Shown: positions 52,383 to 61,596 of the stretch, piece by piece
Layout: each line of letters opens with the position of its first letter
Position numbering within the stretch: position 1 is the first letter of the stretch
From: Gemmatimonadaceae bacterium
GTDB taxonomy: Bacteria > Gemmatimonadota > Gemmatimonadetes > Gemmatimonadales > Gemmatimonadaceae
Length of the DNA: 64,000 bases
Assembly: GCA_025934775.1 (NCBI GenBank)
Contig: JAICWO010000016.1
Coordinates: forward strand, 62,001-126,000
Direction of reading: 5' to 3'
Position numbers and translations under genes: made by a program
The notes under the pieces: model-generated
Databases searched by the model: none
Seen by the model: only the letters and a program-made list of their open reading frames with translations
What the model was told of the DNA's origin: nothing

Positions 52383-53762
52383 TCAGGCCGCGGGCGGCGT
52401 CAGGTCGTCCGCGATCGGCGCGTCGGCGCGAGGGATGACGGTGCGTTCCTGCGCCACCCCATCCGCGTTCACGACCGAGCGAAATTGCGCCGCCTCCGTC
52501 GATCCGTGCAGCGCGGCCGTCGAGCTCACCCCACCGGTGATCGTCGTCAGCACCTGATCGAAGTAGCCGGTGCCGGCCTCGCGTTGATGCTTGGTCGCGG
52601 TATAGCCGTCGCCCTCGCGCGCGAACTCGCGCCGCTGCACGCGCACGTACGCGGGCATCCCTTCCGTGGCGTAGGCGTGCGCCAGCTCGAACGTATTCAG
52701 GTTGACGAGATGCCAGCCCGCGAGCGTGATGAACTGGAACATGTAGCCCATCGCGCCCAACTCGCGCTGGAATTTCGCGATCGTGTGCGCGTCGAGATTC
52801 CGCTCCCAGTTGAAGGACGGCGAACAGTTGTACGCGAGCACCTTGTTCGGGTAGAGCTCGCGAATGCCGTCCGCGAACTCGCGCGCCTCGTCGAGATCCG
52901 GCGTCGCGGTCTCGCACCACACCACGTCCGCCAGGCGCGCGTAGGCTCGACCGCGGGCGATCGCGGACGCCATCCCGCCCTTCACGCGGTAGTAGCCCTC
53001 GACCGTCCGATCGCCCGTCATGAATTCGCGATCACGCTCGTCCACGTCGCTCGTCATGAGCGGCGCGCCCAGCGCATCCGTCCGCGCGATGATCACGCTC
53101 GGCACGCCCAGCACGTCGGCGGCGAGGCGCGCCGCGGTGAGCGTGCGCTCGAACTGCGCCGTCGGGATGAGCACCTTGCCGCCCATGTGCCCGCACTTTT
53201 TTTCCGCCGCGAGTTGATCCTCGAAGTGCACGCCGGCGGCGCCGGCTTCGATCATCGCCTTCATCAGCTCGAACGCGTGCAGCGGTCCGCCAAATCCCGC
53301 TTCGGCGTCGGCGACGATCGGCACGAGCCAGTCGCGCTCCGCGCCGCCTTCCGCGGTCTCGATCTGGTCCGCGCGGAGCAGCGCGTTGTTCAGCCGGCGC
53401 ACGAGCATCGGCACCGAGTTGCTCGGATAGAGACTCTGATCGGGGTACGTCTGTCCCGCGATGTTCGCGTCGGCCGCCACCTGCCAGCCGCTCAGGTAGA
53501 TCGCCTCGAGTCCGCCGCGCACCATCTCCACCGCCTGCGCGCCCGTCATCGCGCCGAACGTTCGCACGAAACGCCCGGAGCTCAGCCGGTCCCACAGCCG
53601 CTTCGCGCCGCGGCGCGCGAGCGTGTGCTCGATGCGCACCGATCCCTGAAGGCGCATCACGTCGGCGGCGGTGTACGTGCGCTCCACGTCCGCCCATCGC
53701 GCGCTCGACGTCCACGCCTGGTCGAGCGCTTGCGCGCCGGTCGTGCCGTTGGTCGCGTCCAT
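52383..53762 (-). CDS. aceA: Isocitrate lyase AceA
   Basis: Splits isocitrate into succinate and glyoxylate in the glyoxylate shunt, allowing growth on acetate or fatty acids. The 459-residue protein has the catalytic [14 protein letters not shown] with active Cys, [12 protein letters not shown], and [16 protein letters not shown]. Start chosen at ATG 53762 because GGAGGGG lies at a suitable distance; GTG 53777 and ATG 53768 are too close to it. It lies 28 bases after aceB in a two-gene operon. Confidence 0.96.
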   Translation of the reverse strand: MDATNGTTGAQALDQAWTSSARWADVERTYTAADVMRLQGSVRIEHTLARRGAKRLWDRLSSGRFVRTFGAMTGAQAVEMVRGGLEAIYLSGWQVAADANIAGQTYPDQSLYPSNSVPMLVRRLNNALLRADQIETAEGGAERDWLVPIVADAEAGFGGPLHAFELMKAMIEAGAAGVHFEDQLAAEKKCGHMGGKVLIPTAQFERTLTAARLAADVLGVPSVIIARTDALGAPLMTSDVDERDREFMTGDRTVEGYYRVKGGMASAIARGRAYARLADVVWCETATPDLDEAREFADGIRELYPNKVLAYNCSPSFNWERNLDAHTIAKFQRELGAMGYMFQFITLAGWHLVNLNTFELAHAYATEGMPAYVRVQRREFAREGDGYTATKHQREAGTGYFDQVLTTITGGVSSTAALHGSTEAAQFRSVVNADGVAQERTVIPRADAPIADDLTPPAA

Positions 53763-53790
53763 GCTCATCCCCTCCACCCGTGAGCCCCTG

Positions 53791-55389
53791 TCAGCCGGCC
53801 CGATCGTCGAGCAGCTTGTACCCGGGGACCGTTAGAAATTCCTGAAATTCTCCGAGCACGAGCACGTCGAGCAGCGCGGCGGCGTCATCCCATCGCGTCG
53901 GGTCGCCGTCACCGGCCGCCTTCAACGACGCGAGCACGCGATCGCGCACATCGTGATAGCCCTGGGCACTCATCGTGCCGTCGTCCGCGATCGGCGCCTC
54001 GTGCCGCACCCACTGCCAGAGCTGCGAGCGCGAGATCTCCGCCGTCGCCGCGTCTTCCATGAGATTGTGAATCGCGACGGCACCCTGCCCGCGCAGCCAC
54101 GACTCGATGTACTGCAGCGCGACGTCGACGTTCGTCTCGATTCCGCCGAGGGTGATCGCCGCGTTCGGAACGGCGAGATCCGTGAGCTGCGATGCGTCGA
54201 TGTGCACGTCCTCGCGAAGCCGGTCTTTCTGGTTGGGCCGCTCGCCCATCACGCGATCGAATACGTCGGCCGCGACGGGAACCAGATCCGGATGCGCGAC
54301 CCACGTCCCGTCGAACCCGTCGCCGGACTCGCGCTCCTTGTCCTCGCGAACCTTGGCGAGGGCACGCGCGTTGACTTCGGGATCCCGCCGGCTCGGAATG
54401 AACGCCGCCATGCCGCCGATGGCGTGTGCGCCGCGCCGATGGCAGGTCCGCACGAGCAACTGCGTGTACGCGCGCATGAACGGCACCGTCATCGTGAGCT
54501 GCGCGCGATCGGGGAGCACGCATTCGGGCCGCTCCCGGAATACTTTGATGACGCTAAATAAATAGTCCCACCGGCCGGCGTTGAGTCCCGCCGCGTGCTC
54601 CCGTAGCTCGAACAGGATCTCGTCCATCTCGAACGCGGCCAGGATCGTCTCGATCAGCACCGTGGCCCGAATCGTTCCGCGTGGAACGCCGAGCGCCTCC
54701 TGCGCGAAGATAAATACGTCGTTCCAGAGCCTCGCCTCGAGGTGGCTCTCCATCTTGGGCAGGTAGAAGTACGGTCCGGTGCCCCGCTCGATCAGCTCGC
54801 GCGCATTGTGATGGAAGTACATCCCGAAGTCGAACAGGCTCGCCGAGATCGGCGCGCCGTCGACCACGACGTGCGACTCGACGAGATGCCATCCCCGCGG
54901 CCGGACGAGCAGCGTCGCGACACGCTCGTTGAGCTGGTAGCGCTTGTCCGGCGTCTCGAGCGCGAGAGTGCGCCGAACGGCGTCCATGAGATTGGCCTGC
55001 CCCTCGACCACGTTCTCCCATGTCGGCGAGAGGGCATCCTCGAAATCCGCCATGAAAATCTTTGCGCCCGAGTTGAGCGCATTGATCATCATCTTCCGGT
55101 CGACCGGCCCGGTGATCTCGACCCGCCGGTCGTCGAGATCCGCGGGCGTGGGCGCCACCCGCCAGTCCCCCGTACGGATGTTCAGGGTATCCGCTACAAA
55201 ATCCAAACGCTCCCCGGACTGGATCCTCCGCCTGCGCTCGGCGCGATTTGCGAGTAGCTTTTCGCGCCGGGGATTGAACTCGCGGTGCAACCGGGTGACG
55301 AAATCCAGGGCTTCCGGAGTCAACACGCGCGTCGAAGCCGGCGTGCCTGGACCCAACACCGCGATGTCGTCCGTCGTGGGAATGCTCAT
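53791..55389 (-). CDS. aceB: Malate synthase A AceB
   Basis: Condenses glyoxylate with acetyl-CoA to malate, the second glyoxylate-shunt step. The 532-residue length fits malate synthase A. Motifs: [50 protein letters not shown]-type catalytic segment with the Glu, and [24 protein letters not shown]. The start at 55389 fits the family, though no strong Shine-Dalgarno is seen; ATG 55407 is possible. Divergent from the FadL gene, with 122 bases between. Confidence 0.96.
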   Translation of the reverse strand: MSIPTTDDIAVLGPGTPASTRVLTPEALDFVTRLHREFNPRREKLLANRAERRRRIQSGERLDFVADTLNIRTGDWRVAPTPADLDDRRVEITGPVDRKMMINALNSGAKIFMADFEDALSPTWENVVEGQANLMDAVRRTLALETPDKRYQLNERVATLLVRPRGWHLVESHVVVDGAPISASLFDFGMYFHHNARELIERGTGPYFYLPKMESHLEARLWNDVFIFAQEALGVPRGTIRATVLIETILAAFEMDEILFELREHAAGLNAGRWDYLFSVIKVFRERPECVLPDRAQLTMTVPFMRAYTQLLVRTCHRRGAHAIGGMAAFIPSRRDPEVNARALAKVREDKERESGDGFDGTWVAHPDLVPVAADVFDRVMGERPNQKDRLREDVHIDASQLTDLAVPNAAITLGGIETNVDVALQYIESWLRGQGAVAIHNLMEDAATAEISRSQLWQWVRHEAPIADDGTMSAQGYHDVRDRVLASLKAAGDGDPTRWDDAAALLDVLVLGEFQEFLTVPGYKLLDDRAG

Positions 55390-55511
55390 CGGTGATCCAC
55401 GATACATGGGAGTGCAGATCTGAGGCGCATTTGGCCAGTTGCATGCCATCGGATCGTGGCGCTCGCCTTTCCACGGCTCATCCCCCTCCCCGTTCCCTCG
55501 GAGGAACAATC

Positions 55512-56921
55512 ATGAAGTGTCCCCGTGTCGTTGGGCTGCTCACCATCGTTGCGGCGCTCGGCATCCCGATCAGCCTCAGAGCGCAAGCGTTCGGGCTGAA
55601 CGAGATCGGCTCGTGCGCCATCGCGCGCGGCTTCGCGACCACGGCCTCGCCGTGCCGCGATGCCTCGACCATTTACTGGAACGCCGCGGCCGCGACGTCG
55701 CTCCCGGGCTGGAACGTGTCGCTGGGCGCCGCGGTCATCGCGCTCAAGGGCAGCTTCCGGCAGGACACCACGCACGCGCTCTTCAACGCCGACGCGCCGA
55801 CGAAGACGATTCCAAACTTTTTCATCAACTACCACTCGCCCTCGAGCAAGGCGGCGTACGGGATCGGCGTCTACGTGCCCTACGGCCTCACGTCGCAGTG
55901 GAGCCCTGACTTTCCCGGGCGATTCGAGGCGCAGAAGGCTTCGCTCGCCACCGTCTACGTGCAGCCGAACTTCGCCTGGCAGATCAACGACAAATGGTCG
56001 ATCGGCGGTGGCCCGGTGTGGGGGCACTCCACCGTGGAGCTGATCCAGGCGCTGGATCTCTCGACGCAGGCCACGGCGCCCGGCGGCCCCACGTTCGCAC
56101 AGATCGGCATCGCGGGCGGCACACAGTTCGGACTTGCGCGACTCAAAGGAAGCGCAAACGGCTTCGGCGCGCAGATCGCGATCTCTGGCCACCCCGCGCA
56201 GAACTTCATGGTGGGCGCGCGGTTCCTCACTCCCGTCACGTTCAAGTACGACAACGCCGACGCGACGTTCACCGAGACGCAAACGGGCCTCGTGCTCGGC
56301 GCAGGTCTGCCGACTGCCGGCGGCGTCATTCCCGCCGGCACGCCCATCGACGCGCTCGTCGCTCCCGAGTTCGCGACGGGCGGGCCCCTCGTCGCCCAGA
56401 AGGTTTCCACGAGCATCACGCATCCCGCCCAGCTTCAGGCGGGCGCATCGTACGCCGGCTTCGCGAACTGGCTGCTCGAGGCGGACTATTCGTGGGTCGG
56501 TTGGAAGCGATTCAACGTGCTGCCCGTGCAGTTCCAGGGTCCGGCCGCCAACGTGGCGAGCCGCAACCTGATCGAGGATTACAACAACTCGTCGGCGATC
56601 CGCCTGGGCGCCGAGTACACGATCCCGACCGACGGCTGGAAGCTCCGCGCCGGTCTGGCGGGCGCGGCGAGCGCGGCTCCGCCAGAGACGGTGACGCCAC
56701 TCCTCCCCGAAGAGGATCGCGCGTACTTCACCGTCGGCGCGGGCATTCCGTTCATGCACCGCTACGCACTCGACGCGAGCTACGCGCGGGTGTGGACACC
56801 GGGCGCGCGCGGTCGAATCGCCGAGCGCACGAGCGAGACGCAGACGGCCGCGGACCTCAATACCGGCGTGTACACGTTGTCGGCCAACATCTTCGCGTTC
56901 ACGCTCAGAGCATCCTTCTAA
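55512..56921 (+). CDS. FadL/OmpP1/TodX-family outer-membrane transport protein
   Basis: The 469-residue protein has a signal peptide ending LRAQA and an N terminus AFGLNEIGSCAIARGFA that matches the FadL pattern (AxxxxExgsxAxGxAxAgxA), then ASTIYWNAAAATSL. The rest is a beta barrel ending in Phe (FTLRASF), a usual outer-membrane insertion signal. Such proteins bring in fatty acids or hydrophobic compounds. A GGAGGA Shine-Dalgarno precedes ATG 55512. With glyoxylate-shunt genes divergent and an SGNH lipoprotein downstream, fatty-acid use is a plausible theme. Confidence 0.9.
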   Translation: MKCPRVVGLLTIVAALGIPISLRAQAFGLNEIGSCAIARGFATTASPCRDASTIYWNAAAATSLPGWNVSLGAAVIALKGSFRQDTTHALFNADAPTKTIPNFFINYHSPSSKAAYGIGVYVPYGLTSQWSPDFPGRFEAQKASLATVYVQPNFAWQINDKWSIGGGPVWGHSTVELIQALDLSTQATAPGGPTFAQIGIAGGTQFGLARLKGSANGFGAQIAISGHPAQNFMVGARFLTPVTFKYDNADATFTETQTGLVLGAGLPTAGGVIPAGTPIDALVAPEFATGGPLVAQKVSTSITHPAQLQAGASYAGFANWLLEADYSWVGWKRFNVLPVQFQGPAANVASRNLIEDYNNSSAIRLGAEYTIPTDGWKLRAGLAGAASAAPPETVTPLLPEEDRAYFTVGAGIPFMHRYALDASYARVWTPGARGRIAERTSETQTAADLNTGVYTLSANIFAFTLRASF

Positions 56922-56936
56922 CCAGGAGAACACCGC

Positions 56937-58154
56937 ATGTCACGCATGCAGCAATGGATTCGCGGCGGACTCCTGTTCGGCGCGAGCGCGGCGATTCTCG
57001 CCGCCTGTAACTCGGATACCACCGTCATCGCCCCCACGCCGGTCAACGCGATCTTCAATAGCTACGTCGCGCTCGGAAACAGCATCACCGCCGGCTATCA
57101 ATCCGGTGGGATCAACGACTCCACGCAGCGGCAGAGCTACGCCGTGTTGATCGCGCAGCAGATGGGGACGCGCTTCGCCTATCCGTCGCTCGTCGCCCCG
57201 GGGTGCCCACCGCCGATCGCGAACTTCCAGACGCAGGCGCGCGTCGGCGGCGCGAGCTCCACGAGCACGAGCTGCGCGTTCCGGCCAAACGTGCCCGTCG
57301 CGACCCTGAACAACGTCGCGGTGCCGGGCATCCTCGCCGCGGACCCGACCGCCGTCGGCGGCACCAAGGGCAACCAGGGCAACCCGCTCATCGACCTGAT
57401 CCTGGGCGGCGAGACGATGGTGCAGAAGGCCCTCGACGCCCACCCGACCTTCGCGACCGTTTGGGTTGGAAACAACGATGTGCTGGCGGCGGCGATCAGC
57501 GGGCTTCCCGGCACGGCGACGCCGCAGGCGAGCTTCGTCCAGAGCTACGCGGCGATGATCAACCAGCTCGTCGCCGGCGCGCCTGGGATCAAGGGTGTGC
57601 TGATTGGTGTGGCGCAGGTGAGCGTGGTGCCGGTGCTGTTCACCGGCCGGGCGCTCAACAACATTGCGTTCCTGAACGCGCTGAGCGCCGCGGCGCACAA
57701 GTCCATCGGATTCGACCCGGCGACGTGTACGGCGACGACCAACACGCTCATCGGCTTCCCGATCATCTCGGCGATCGCGAGCGGCCAGCACCCGCCATTC
57801 ATCGAGTGCGAGAAGACGCCCACGCCGCCGCTCGGCGACGTCTACATCCTCGACGCGGCGGAGCAGGTGCAGGTGGCCGGGATCGTGAACGGGTACAACG
57901 CCTACATCAAGGCGAAGGCGGACAGCATCGGCTTCGCGTACTACGACCCGAACACGACGTTCGGTAAGATCGAATCGAGCGACCCGATTCTGGCGTCGCG
58001 TGTGCCGAATCTGGCGAGTGCCACCGCGACATTTGGGCAGTACTTTACGCTCGACGGCATCCATCCGTCGGCAGCGGCACACAAGCTCCTTGCCAACGAT
58101 TTGATCACGGTGATCAACGCGAAGTACGGCACATCGTTGGCGCCCGTGCCGTGA
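56937..58154 (+). CDS. SGNH/GDSL-family hydrolase lipoprotein
   Basis: The 405-residue product has a lipobox (AILAAC, Cys24), so it is a lipoprotein. SGNH blocks: VALGNSITAGY with Ser49, WVGNNDVLAAA (block III Asn), and LDGIHPSAAAH with the catalytic Asp-His pair. It is likely an esterase or lipase at the cell surface. It follows the FadL gene by 15 bases with AGGAGA before its ATG, so release of fatty acids and their uptake may be coupled. Substrate unknown. Confidence 0.88.
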   Translation: MSRMQQWIRGGLLFGASAAILAACNSDTTVIAPTPVNAIFNSYVALGNSITAGYQSGGINDSTQRQSYAVLIAQQMGTRFAYPSLVAPGCPPPIANFQTQARVGGASSTSTSCAFRPNVPVATLNNVAVPGILAADPTAVGGTKGNQGNPLIDLILGGETMVQKALDAHPTFATVWVGNNDVLAAAISGLPGTATPQASFVQSYAAMINQLVAGAPGIKGVLIGVAQVSVVPVLFTGRALNNIAFLNALSAAAHKSIGFDPATCTATTNTLIGFPIISAIASGQHPPFIECEKTPTPPLGDVYILDAAEQVQVAGIVNGYNAYIKAKADSIGFAYYDPNTTFGKIESSDPILASRVPNLASATATFGQYFTLDGIHPSAAAHKLLANDLITVINAKYGTSLAPVP

Positions 58155-58173
58155 CCGACGCGGTACGATGATC

Positions 58174-58214
58174 GAAAACGGGGCGGGCCGATTCCTCGGC
58201 CCGCCCCGTTTTCG
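58174..58214 (+). terminator. Intrinsic terminator after the SGNH gene
   Basis: An extended inverted repeat CGAAAACGGGGCGGGCCGA ... TCGGCCGCCCCGTTTTCG with one bulged G and a loop TTCC lies 20 bases after the stop, ending in TTTT. It works on both strands by symmetry (AAAA/TTTT). From here to 58420 no gene is seen; the stretch is less GC-rich and contains one exact DnaA-box-like TTATCCACA on the minus strand at 58234-58242. Confidence 0.85.
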
Positions 58215-58420
58215 TTCCGACCTGCGAGGCGGTTGTGGATAATCTTCGTAATAGCAATTGTGTGATGAAGCCTTCGAGCCCTCCGCATGGAGATCGAGGC
58301 CGGGTAGCGTCAGCATGCCTCGGTTCAGGCTATCAAAATATTTGTGAGATCCCTGTAATTGGTTGACTGTGATTCGATTATGAGCTGCCTCATCAGCTTC
58401 TACAGCACATCGATGTCAAC

Positions 58421-59446
58421 ATGAGCTCGTCAGGATCCGCTCACGGTGCGTTCGAGAAATCACCGCACGCCAGTGCCCACGACACGGCGTTCACGCGGCA
58501 GGTCGGCATCGCGCTGCCGATCATCTGCGGCGCGATGTACCCCTGCACCAACCCGGAGCTCGTCGCCGCCGCTTCGGATGCCGGCGCGATCGGCGTCGTG
58601 CAGCCCGTGTCGATGAGCTACGTGTACGGGCACGAGCTCCGGGCAGGGCTGCGGCTCATCAAGAGCCTCACCCCCCGCCCTTTTGGCATGAACGCGCTGA
58701 TCGAGAAATCGTCTCGATCGCACATGGATCGCGTCCGGCGATGGATCGATATCGCGCTCGAGGAGGGCGTTCGGTTCTTCGTCACCTCACTCGGCAATCC
58801 GCGTTGGGTCGTCGACGCGGCGAGCCAGGTCGGGGGCATCGTATACCATGACGTCACCGATCGCCGGTGGGCCGTGAAGGCGATTGATGGAGGTGTCGAT
58901 GGCCTGATCGCGGTGAACAACGTCGCTGGCGGACACGCCGGCAAGTTGAGCCCCGAGGGGCTGCTCGATGACGTGCGAGACCTCGGCCTGCCGGTGATCT
59001 GCGCCGGCGGCGTGGGCGACCCGGCGACGTTCCGGCGCATGATGGACCTTGGCTACGCCGGCGTGCAGATGGGCACGCGATTCATCGCCACGACGGAGTG
59101 CAAGGCGCACCAGGAATACAAGCAGGCGATCGTGGATGCGCGGCCGGAAGACATCGTGCTCACGGAGAGGCTCACCGGTCTGGGCGTCGCCGTGATCAAC
59201 AACGAGTACATCAAGCACCTCGGCACCAGAGCAGGGCCGGTCGCCCGCTACATGCTTCGGCACCCCAGAATGAAATACTGGATGCGGTCCATCTACCAGC
59301 TCACGTCACTGCGCCGGCTCAAGAGGTCGGCGCTGAGCTCCCGGGGCGCAAACGAATACTGGCAGGCGGGAAAGAGCGTTGCCGGCATTCACGCCGTGCA
59401 ATCCGTGCGTGAGGTGATCGACGAGTTCGCGGCGGCGCTGAGCTAG
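58421..59446 (+). CDS. Nitronate monooxygenase/2-nitropropane dioxygenase-like flavoprotein
   Basis: The 341-residue protein belongs to the NPD/NMO TIM-barrel FMN family: PIICGAMYPCTNPELVAAASDAGAIGVV, then DGLIAVNNVAGGHAGK with the family's GxAGGHxG, and LPVICAGGVGDPATFRRMMDLGYAGVQMGTRFIAT with the phosphate-binding glycines. NNVAGGHAG supports a flavin enzyme on a nitroalkane or other substrate; some relatives are enoyl reductases. The ATG lacks a clear Shine-Dalgarno. Its stop shares CTAG with the convergent CPBP gene. Confidence 0.85.
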   Translation: MSSSGSAHGAFEKSPHASAHDTAFTRQVGIALPIICGAMYPCTNPELVAAASDAGAIGVVQPVSMSYVYGHELRAGLRLIKSLTPRPFGMNALIEKSSRSHMDRVRRWIDIALEEGVRFFVTSLGNPRWVVDAASQVGGIVYHDVTDRRWAVKAIDGGVDGLIAVNNVAGGHAGKLSPEGLLDDVRDLGLPVICAGGVGDPATFRRMMDLGYAGVQMGTRFIATTECKAHQEYKQAIVDARPEDIVLTERLTGLGVAVINNEYIKHLGTRAGPVARYMLRHPRMKYWMRSIYQLTSLRRLKRSALSSRGANEYWQAGKSVAGIHAVQSVREVIDEFAAALS

Positions 59447-60201
59447 GCGAGCAGCAGGAAGGCGTCGTAGAGGGCGTGGGTCCACGCCGTGATTCCGAAG
59501 CCGCGCAGCAGGTACAGCCCGCTGAACGCGAGGCCGCTCAGCATCCGAAACATGAACGACTGGAGTTGGAGCTGGTCGCCGTACGGCCCGATGTAGTGGA
59601 ACGCGGAAAACACGAACGCCCCGACAATCGCCGCCAGGATTCCAGCGCCGCGGCGCCCGAAGCCGAGTACGACGCGCGCTCCCGCCGCCAAGCCGCCGAC
59701 GAGCAGCACGCGGAAGAAGAGCTCCTCGTACAGACCGGCGCCGAGCGAGAGCATCAGTCGCGTTGGCCAACTCGTCTGCGCGATGGGACCAAGGCTGAGC
59801 GCGTGGAGCGAGCCGAGAAGCTTGGCCGTCGTGAGGCCGATCACGAAGCCGAAGAGCGCCGCCAGCACCGCGGCCTCTACGATCATCCCGGCGAACACCC
59901 CTGCCCTGAGCCCGCCGCCGCTCCGCTTCATGTCGCGAACGACGAGGCCTATGCCGAGCAGCACGACCACGGCGATGAAGATGATCGAGCCGTACGGGCC
60001 GGCGATCAGGATGAATGTGCCGCGCAGAATGGCGTCGGCGCCGTTTCGCAGCTCCGGCTTGCCCGGCTGCGCCAGGAGCGCGGCGAGCGCCTCGTAGCCG
60101 ATGAGCAGCGGAAGCGCGAACAGGATGCTGTATCGGTGCGAGCGGCTGACCTGGTAGTACGACCCCTTTCCGCTGCCGCCGGCAGAACGTGCTGTGGCCA
60201 T
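59443..60201 (-). CDS. CPBP-family intramembrane metalloprotease
   Basis: The 252-residue protein has about seven membrane segments and the Abi/CPBP (Rce1-like) motifs: GLYEELFFRVLL with EExxxR, FSAFHYIGPYG with FxxxH, and a last ITAWTHALYDAFLLL. Prokaryotic members process or bind membrane proteins or peptides; most have no known substrate. The ATG at 60201 precedes a basic Ser/Gly-rich start. It ends tail to tail with the flavoprotein gene. Confidence 0.85.
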   Translation of the reverse strand: MATARSAGGSGKGSYYQVSRSHRYSILFALPLLIGYEALAALLAQPGKPELRNGADAILRGTFILIAGPYGSIIFIAVVVLLGIGLVVRDMKRSGGGLRAGVFAGMIVEAAVLAALFGFVIGLTTAKLLGSLHALSLGPIAQTSWPTRLMLSLGAGLYEELFFRVLLVGGLAAGARVVLGFGRRGAGILAAIVGAFVFSAFHYIGPYGDQLQLQSFMFRMLSGLAFSGLYLLRGFGITAWTHALYDAFLLLA

Positions 60202-60329
60202 GGCAGACAGTACGCTGGTCGAGGCTCGGAAGTTCTGCCGGCCGCGATTGCGGAACCGCCGCGCAATATTTAGGGTACGAAGACCCGTCGCGATCGGCGC
60301 GACGCGAAGCATTGTCGAACCCGCAACCG

Positions 60330-60387
60330 AGGAGGTGATCCATTGTCTATCGGAACTCGTAACGGCAGGATCGCCGGAAGCCGCTAA
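60330..60387 (+). other. Perfect extended Shine-Dalgarno with a 14-codon ORF
   Basis: AGGAGGTGATCC at 60330-60341 is complementary over 12 bases to the 16S rRNA 3' end. One base later TTG opens a 14-codon frame (MSIGTRNGRIAGSR) to TAA at 60387. The spacing from GGAGG to TTG is seven bases. No promoter is clear. The stretch 60202-60557 otherwise holds only the hairpin at 60441-60474 and no recognisable gene. Could be a leader peptide or chance. Confidence 0.4.
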
Positions 60388-60440
60388 GTCGGTTTGCACA
60401 GCTTAGCATCCGGAAGCCTGTCAGTTCCGGACCAGAGTGA

Positions 60441-60474
60441 AAGGGGTTCATCGTCGAGAGGCGATGAACCCCTT
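60441..60474. terminator. Strong hairpin, probable terminator
   Basis: A perfect 13-bp stem AAGGGGTTCATCG / CGATGAACCCCTT with an eight-base loop. On the plus strand CTTGGCTTTG follows, a poor U tract; on the minus strand CCCCTTTCAC. It lies 54 bases after the 14-codon ORF and 84 bases before the AhpD-like gene. Confidence 0.55.
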
Positions 60475-60557
60475 CTTGGCTTTGCGGAAGCGATTCGAGC
60501 CGGCCGCACCCTCCCGCCCATCCTAACTTTCGGTTGACAGCGATCCACGGAGGACTG

Positions 60558-61016
60558 ATGGAACCGAGACTGCGCTATGCCGTCGCCTCACCCGGCGCGG
60601 TGCACGCGATGGGAAAGCTTCAGGAATTCACGAGCAACTGCGGCCTCGAGCACTCCCTGCTCGAGCTGGCGAAGATGCGCGCCTCGCAGATCAACGGCTG
60701 CGCGTACTGCCTCGACATGCACAGCAAAGATGCACGCGCTGGCGGCGAGACCGAGCAGCGTCTCTACGTGCTCTCGGCTTGGCGTGAGGCGCCGTTCTAC
60801 ACGCCACGCGAACGCGCCGCACTCGCCTGGACGGAGGCGGTCACGCTCATTTCTCACGGCGGCGTTTCGGACGAGGTATACCACGAGGCGCTCCAGCACT
60901 TCACCGAGAAAGAGCTGGTCGATCTCACCATGGCGGTGATCACGATCAACGGCTGGAACCGCCTCGCGATCACGTTCCGGTCCGAAGTTGGGACCTACCA
61001 GCCGGCGAAGAAATAA
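60558..61016 (+). CDS. AhpD-like carboxymuconolactone decarboxylase family protein
   Basis: The 152-residue protein has the AhpD-type redox motif CAYCLDMH (Cys48, Cys51, His55) within NGCAYCLDMHSKDAR, and the later TPRERAALAWTEAVTLI typical of this family. AhpD proteins act as alkylhydroperoxidases or thiol reductants. A strong Shine-Dalgarno GGAGGA precedes ATG 60558, favouring it over a GTG-like upstream start at 60534. A TTGACA at 60534-60539 is too near to be a usable -35 for this gene. Confidence 0.9.
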   Translation: MEPRLRYAVASPGAVHAMGKLQEFTSNCGLEHSLLELAKMRASQINGCAYCLDMHSKDARAGGETEQRLYVLSAWREAPFYTPRERAALAWTEAVTLISHGGVSDEVYHEALQHFTEKELVDLTMAVITINGWNRLAITFRSEVGTYQPAKK

Positions 61017-61037
61017 TTCGGCGGGAGCGCGGGTTGT

Positions 61038-61538
61038 TTAGCGGCCCGTGCTCCCGAATCCGCCCACGCGCTCGGTCGTAATGCTCACGCGTCCGCGCTC
61101 GACCGGCAGCACCTCGTAGCGCGCGAGCACCATCTGCGCGATCCGCTCGCCGTGCTCGATGCGAATCGCGTGCGGCATCGGGTTCCGCACGATCACCATC
61201 CACTCATCGGGAAAGTCCGAGTCGATCGTGCCGGGCGCGTTCGGAATCTGGAGTCCCTTCTTGAACGACGTTCCGCTGCGCGGGCGGATCTGCGCCTCGA
61301 TCCCCTGCGGGAGCCGCGCCTTGAAGCCGAGCGGAACGAGCGCGGTCACTCCGCTCTCGAGCGAGAACACGTACATCCCGCCTTCGTCGTTCGCCGCGGT
61401 GTCCCACGTGCGCGTCCCGTCGCTGCACTTGATCGCCCGGCCGGTGAGATACGCGCACAGGTCGTAGCCGGCCGAGCCCTCGGTCGCCCGGCGGGGCGGC
61501 TGCGCGTCGGGGTGCAGAAGCTCGATGGTGAGTTGCAT
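61038..61538 (-). CDS. dut: dUTP pyrophosphatase Dut
   Basis: Dut hydrolyses dUTP to dUMP, keeping uracil out of DNA. The 166-residue protein has the five trimeric dUTPase motifs: SAGYDLCAY, PRSGTSFKKG, GTIDSDFPDEWMVIVRN, ERIAQMVL and GGFGSTGR. Motif 3 carries DSDF where GxIDxDY is usual, and an insert around residues 37-55 (IKCSDGTRTW) makes it somewhat longer than most. The start is ATG 61538; it diverges from the M1 peptidase with 58 bases between. Confidence 0.93.
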   Translation of the reverse strand: MQLTIELLHPDAQPPRRATEGSAGYDLCAYLTGRAIKCSDGTRTWDTAANDEGGMYVFSLESGVTALVPLGFKARLPQGIEAQIRPRSGTSFKKGLQIPNAPGTIDSDFPDEWMVIVRNPMPHAIRIEHGERIAQMVLARYEVLPVERGRVSITTERVGGFGSTGR

Positions 61539-61596
61539 CGGGGAAATGTAGAGCGGCGGCCTTGCTTCGCGCAGCGTCCGCGCGATAGCGTCACGC

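Noticed and set aside
58234-58242. Exact DnaA-box sequence TTATCCACA (minus strand)
   Set aside because: A single 9-mer match in 64 kb is expected about every second window by chance, and no box cluster or origin genes are near, so no origin is claimed.
60330-60341. Possible remnant of the 16S rRNA 3' end on the minus strand
   Set aside because: The match is limited to the anti-Shine-Dalgarno segment; the flanks do not resemble helix 45 or other 16S sequence.
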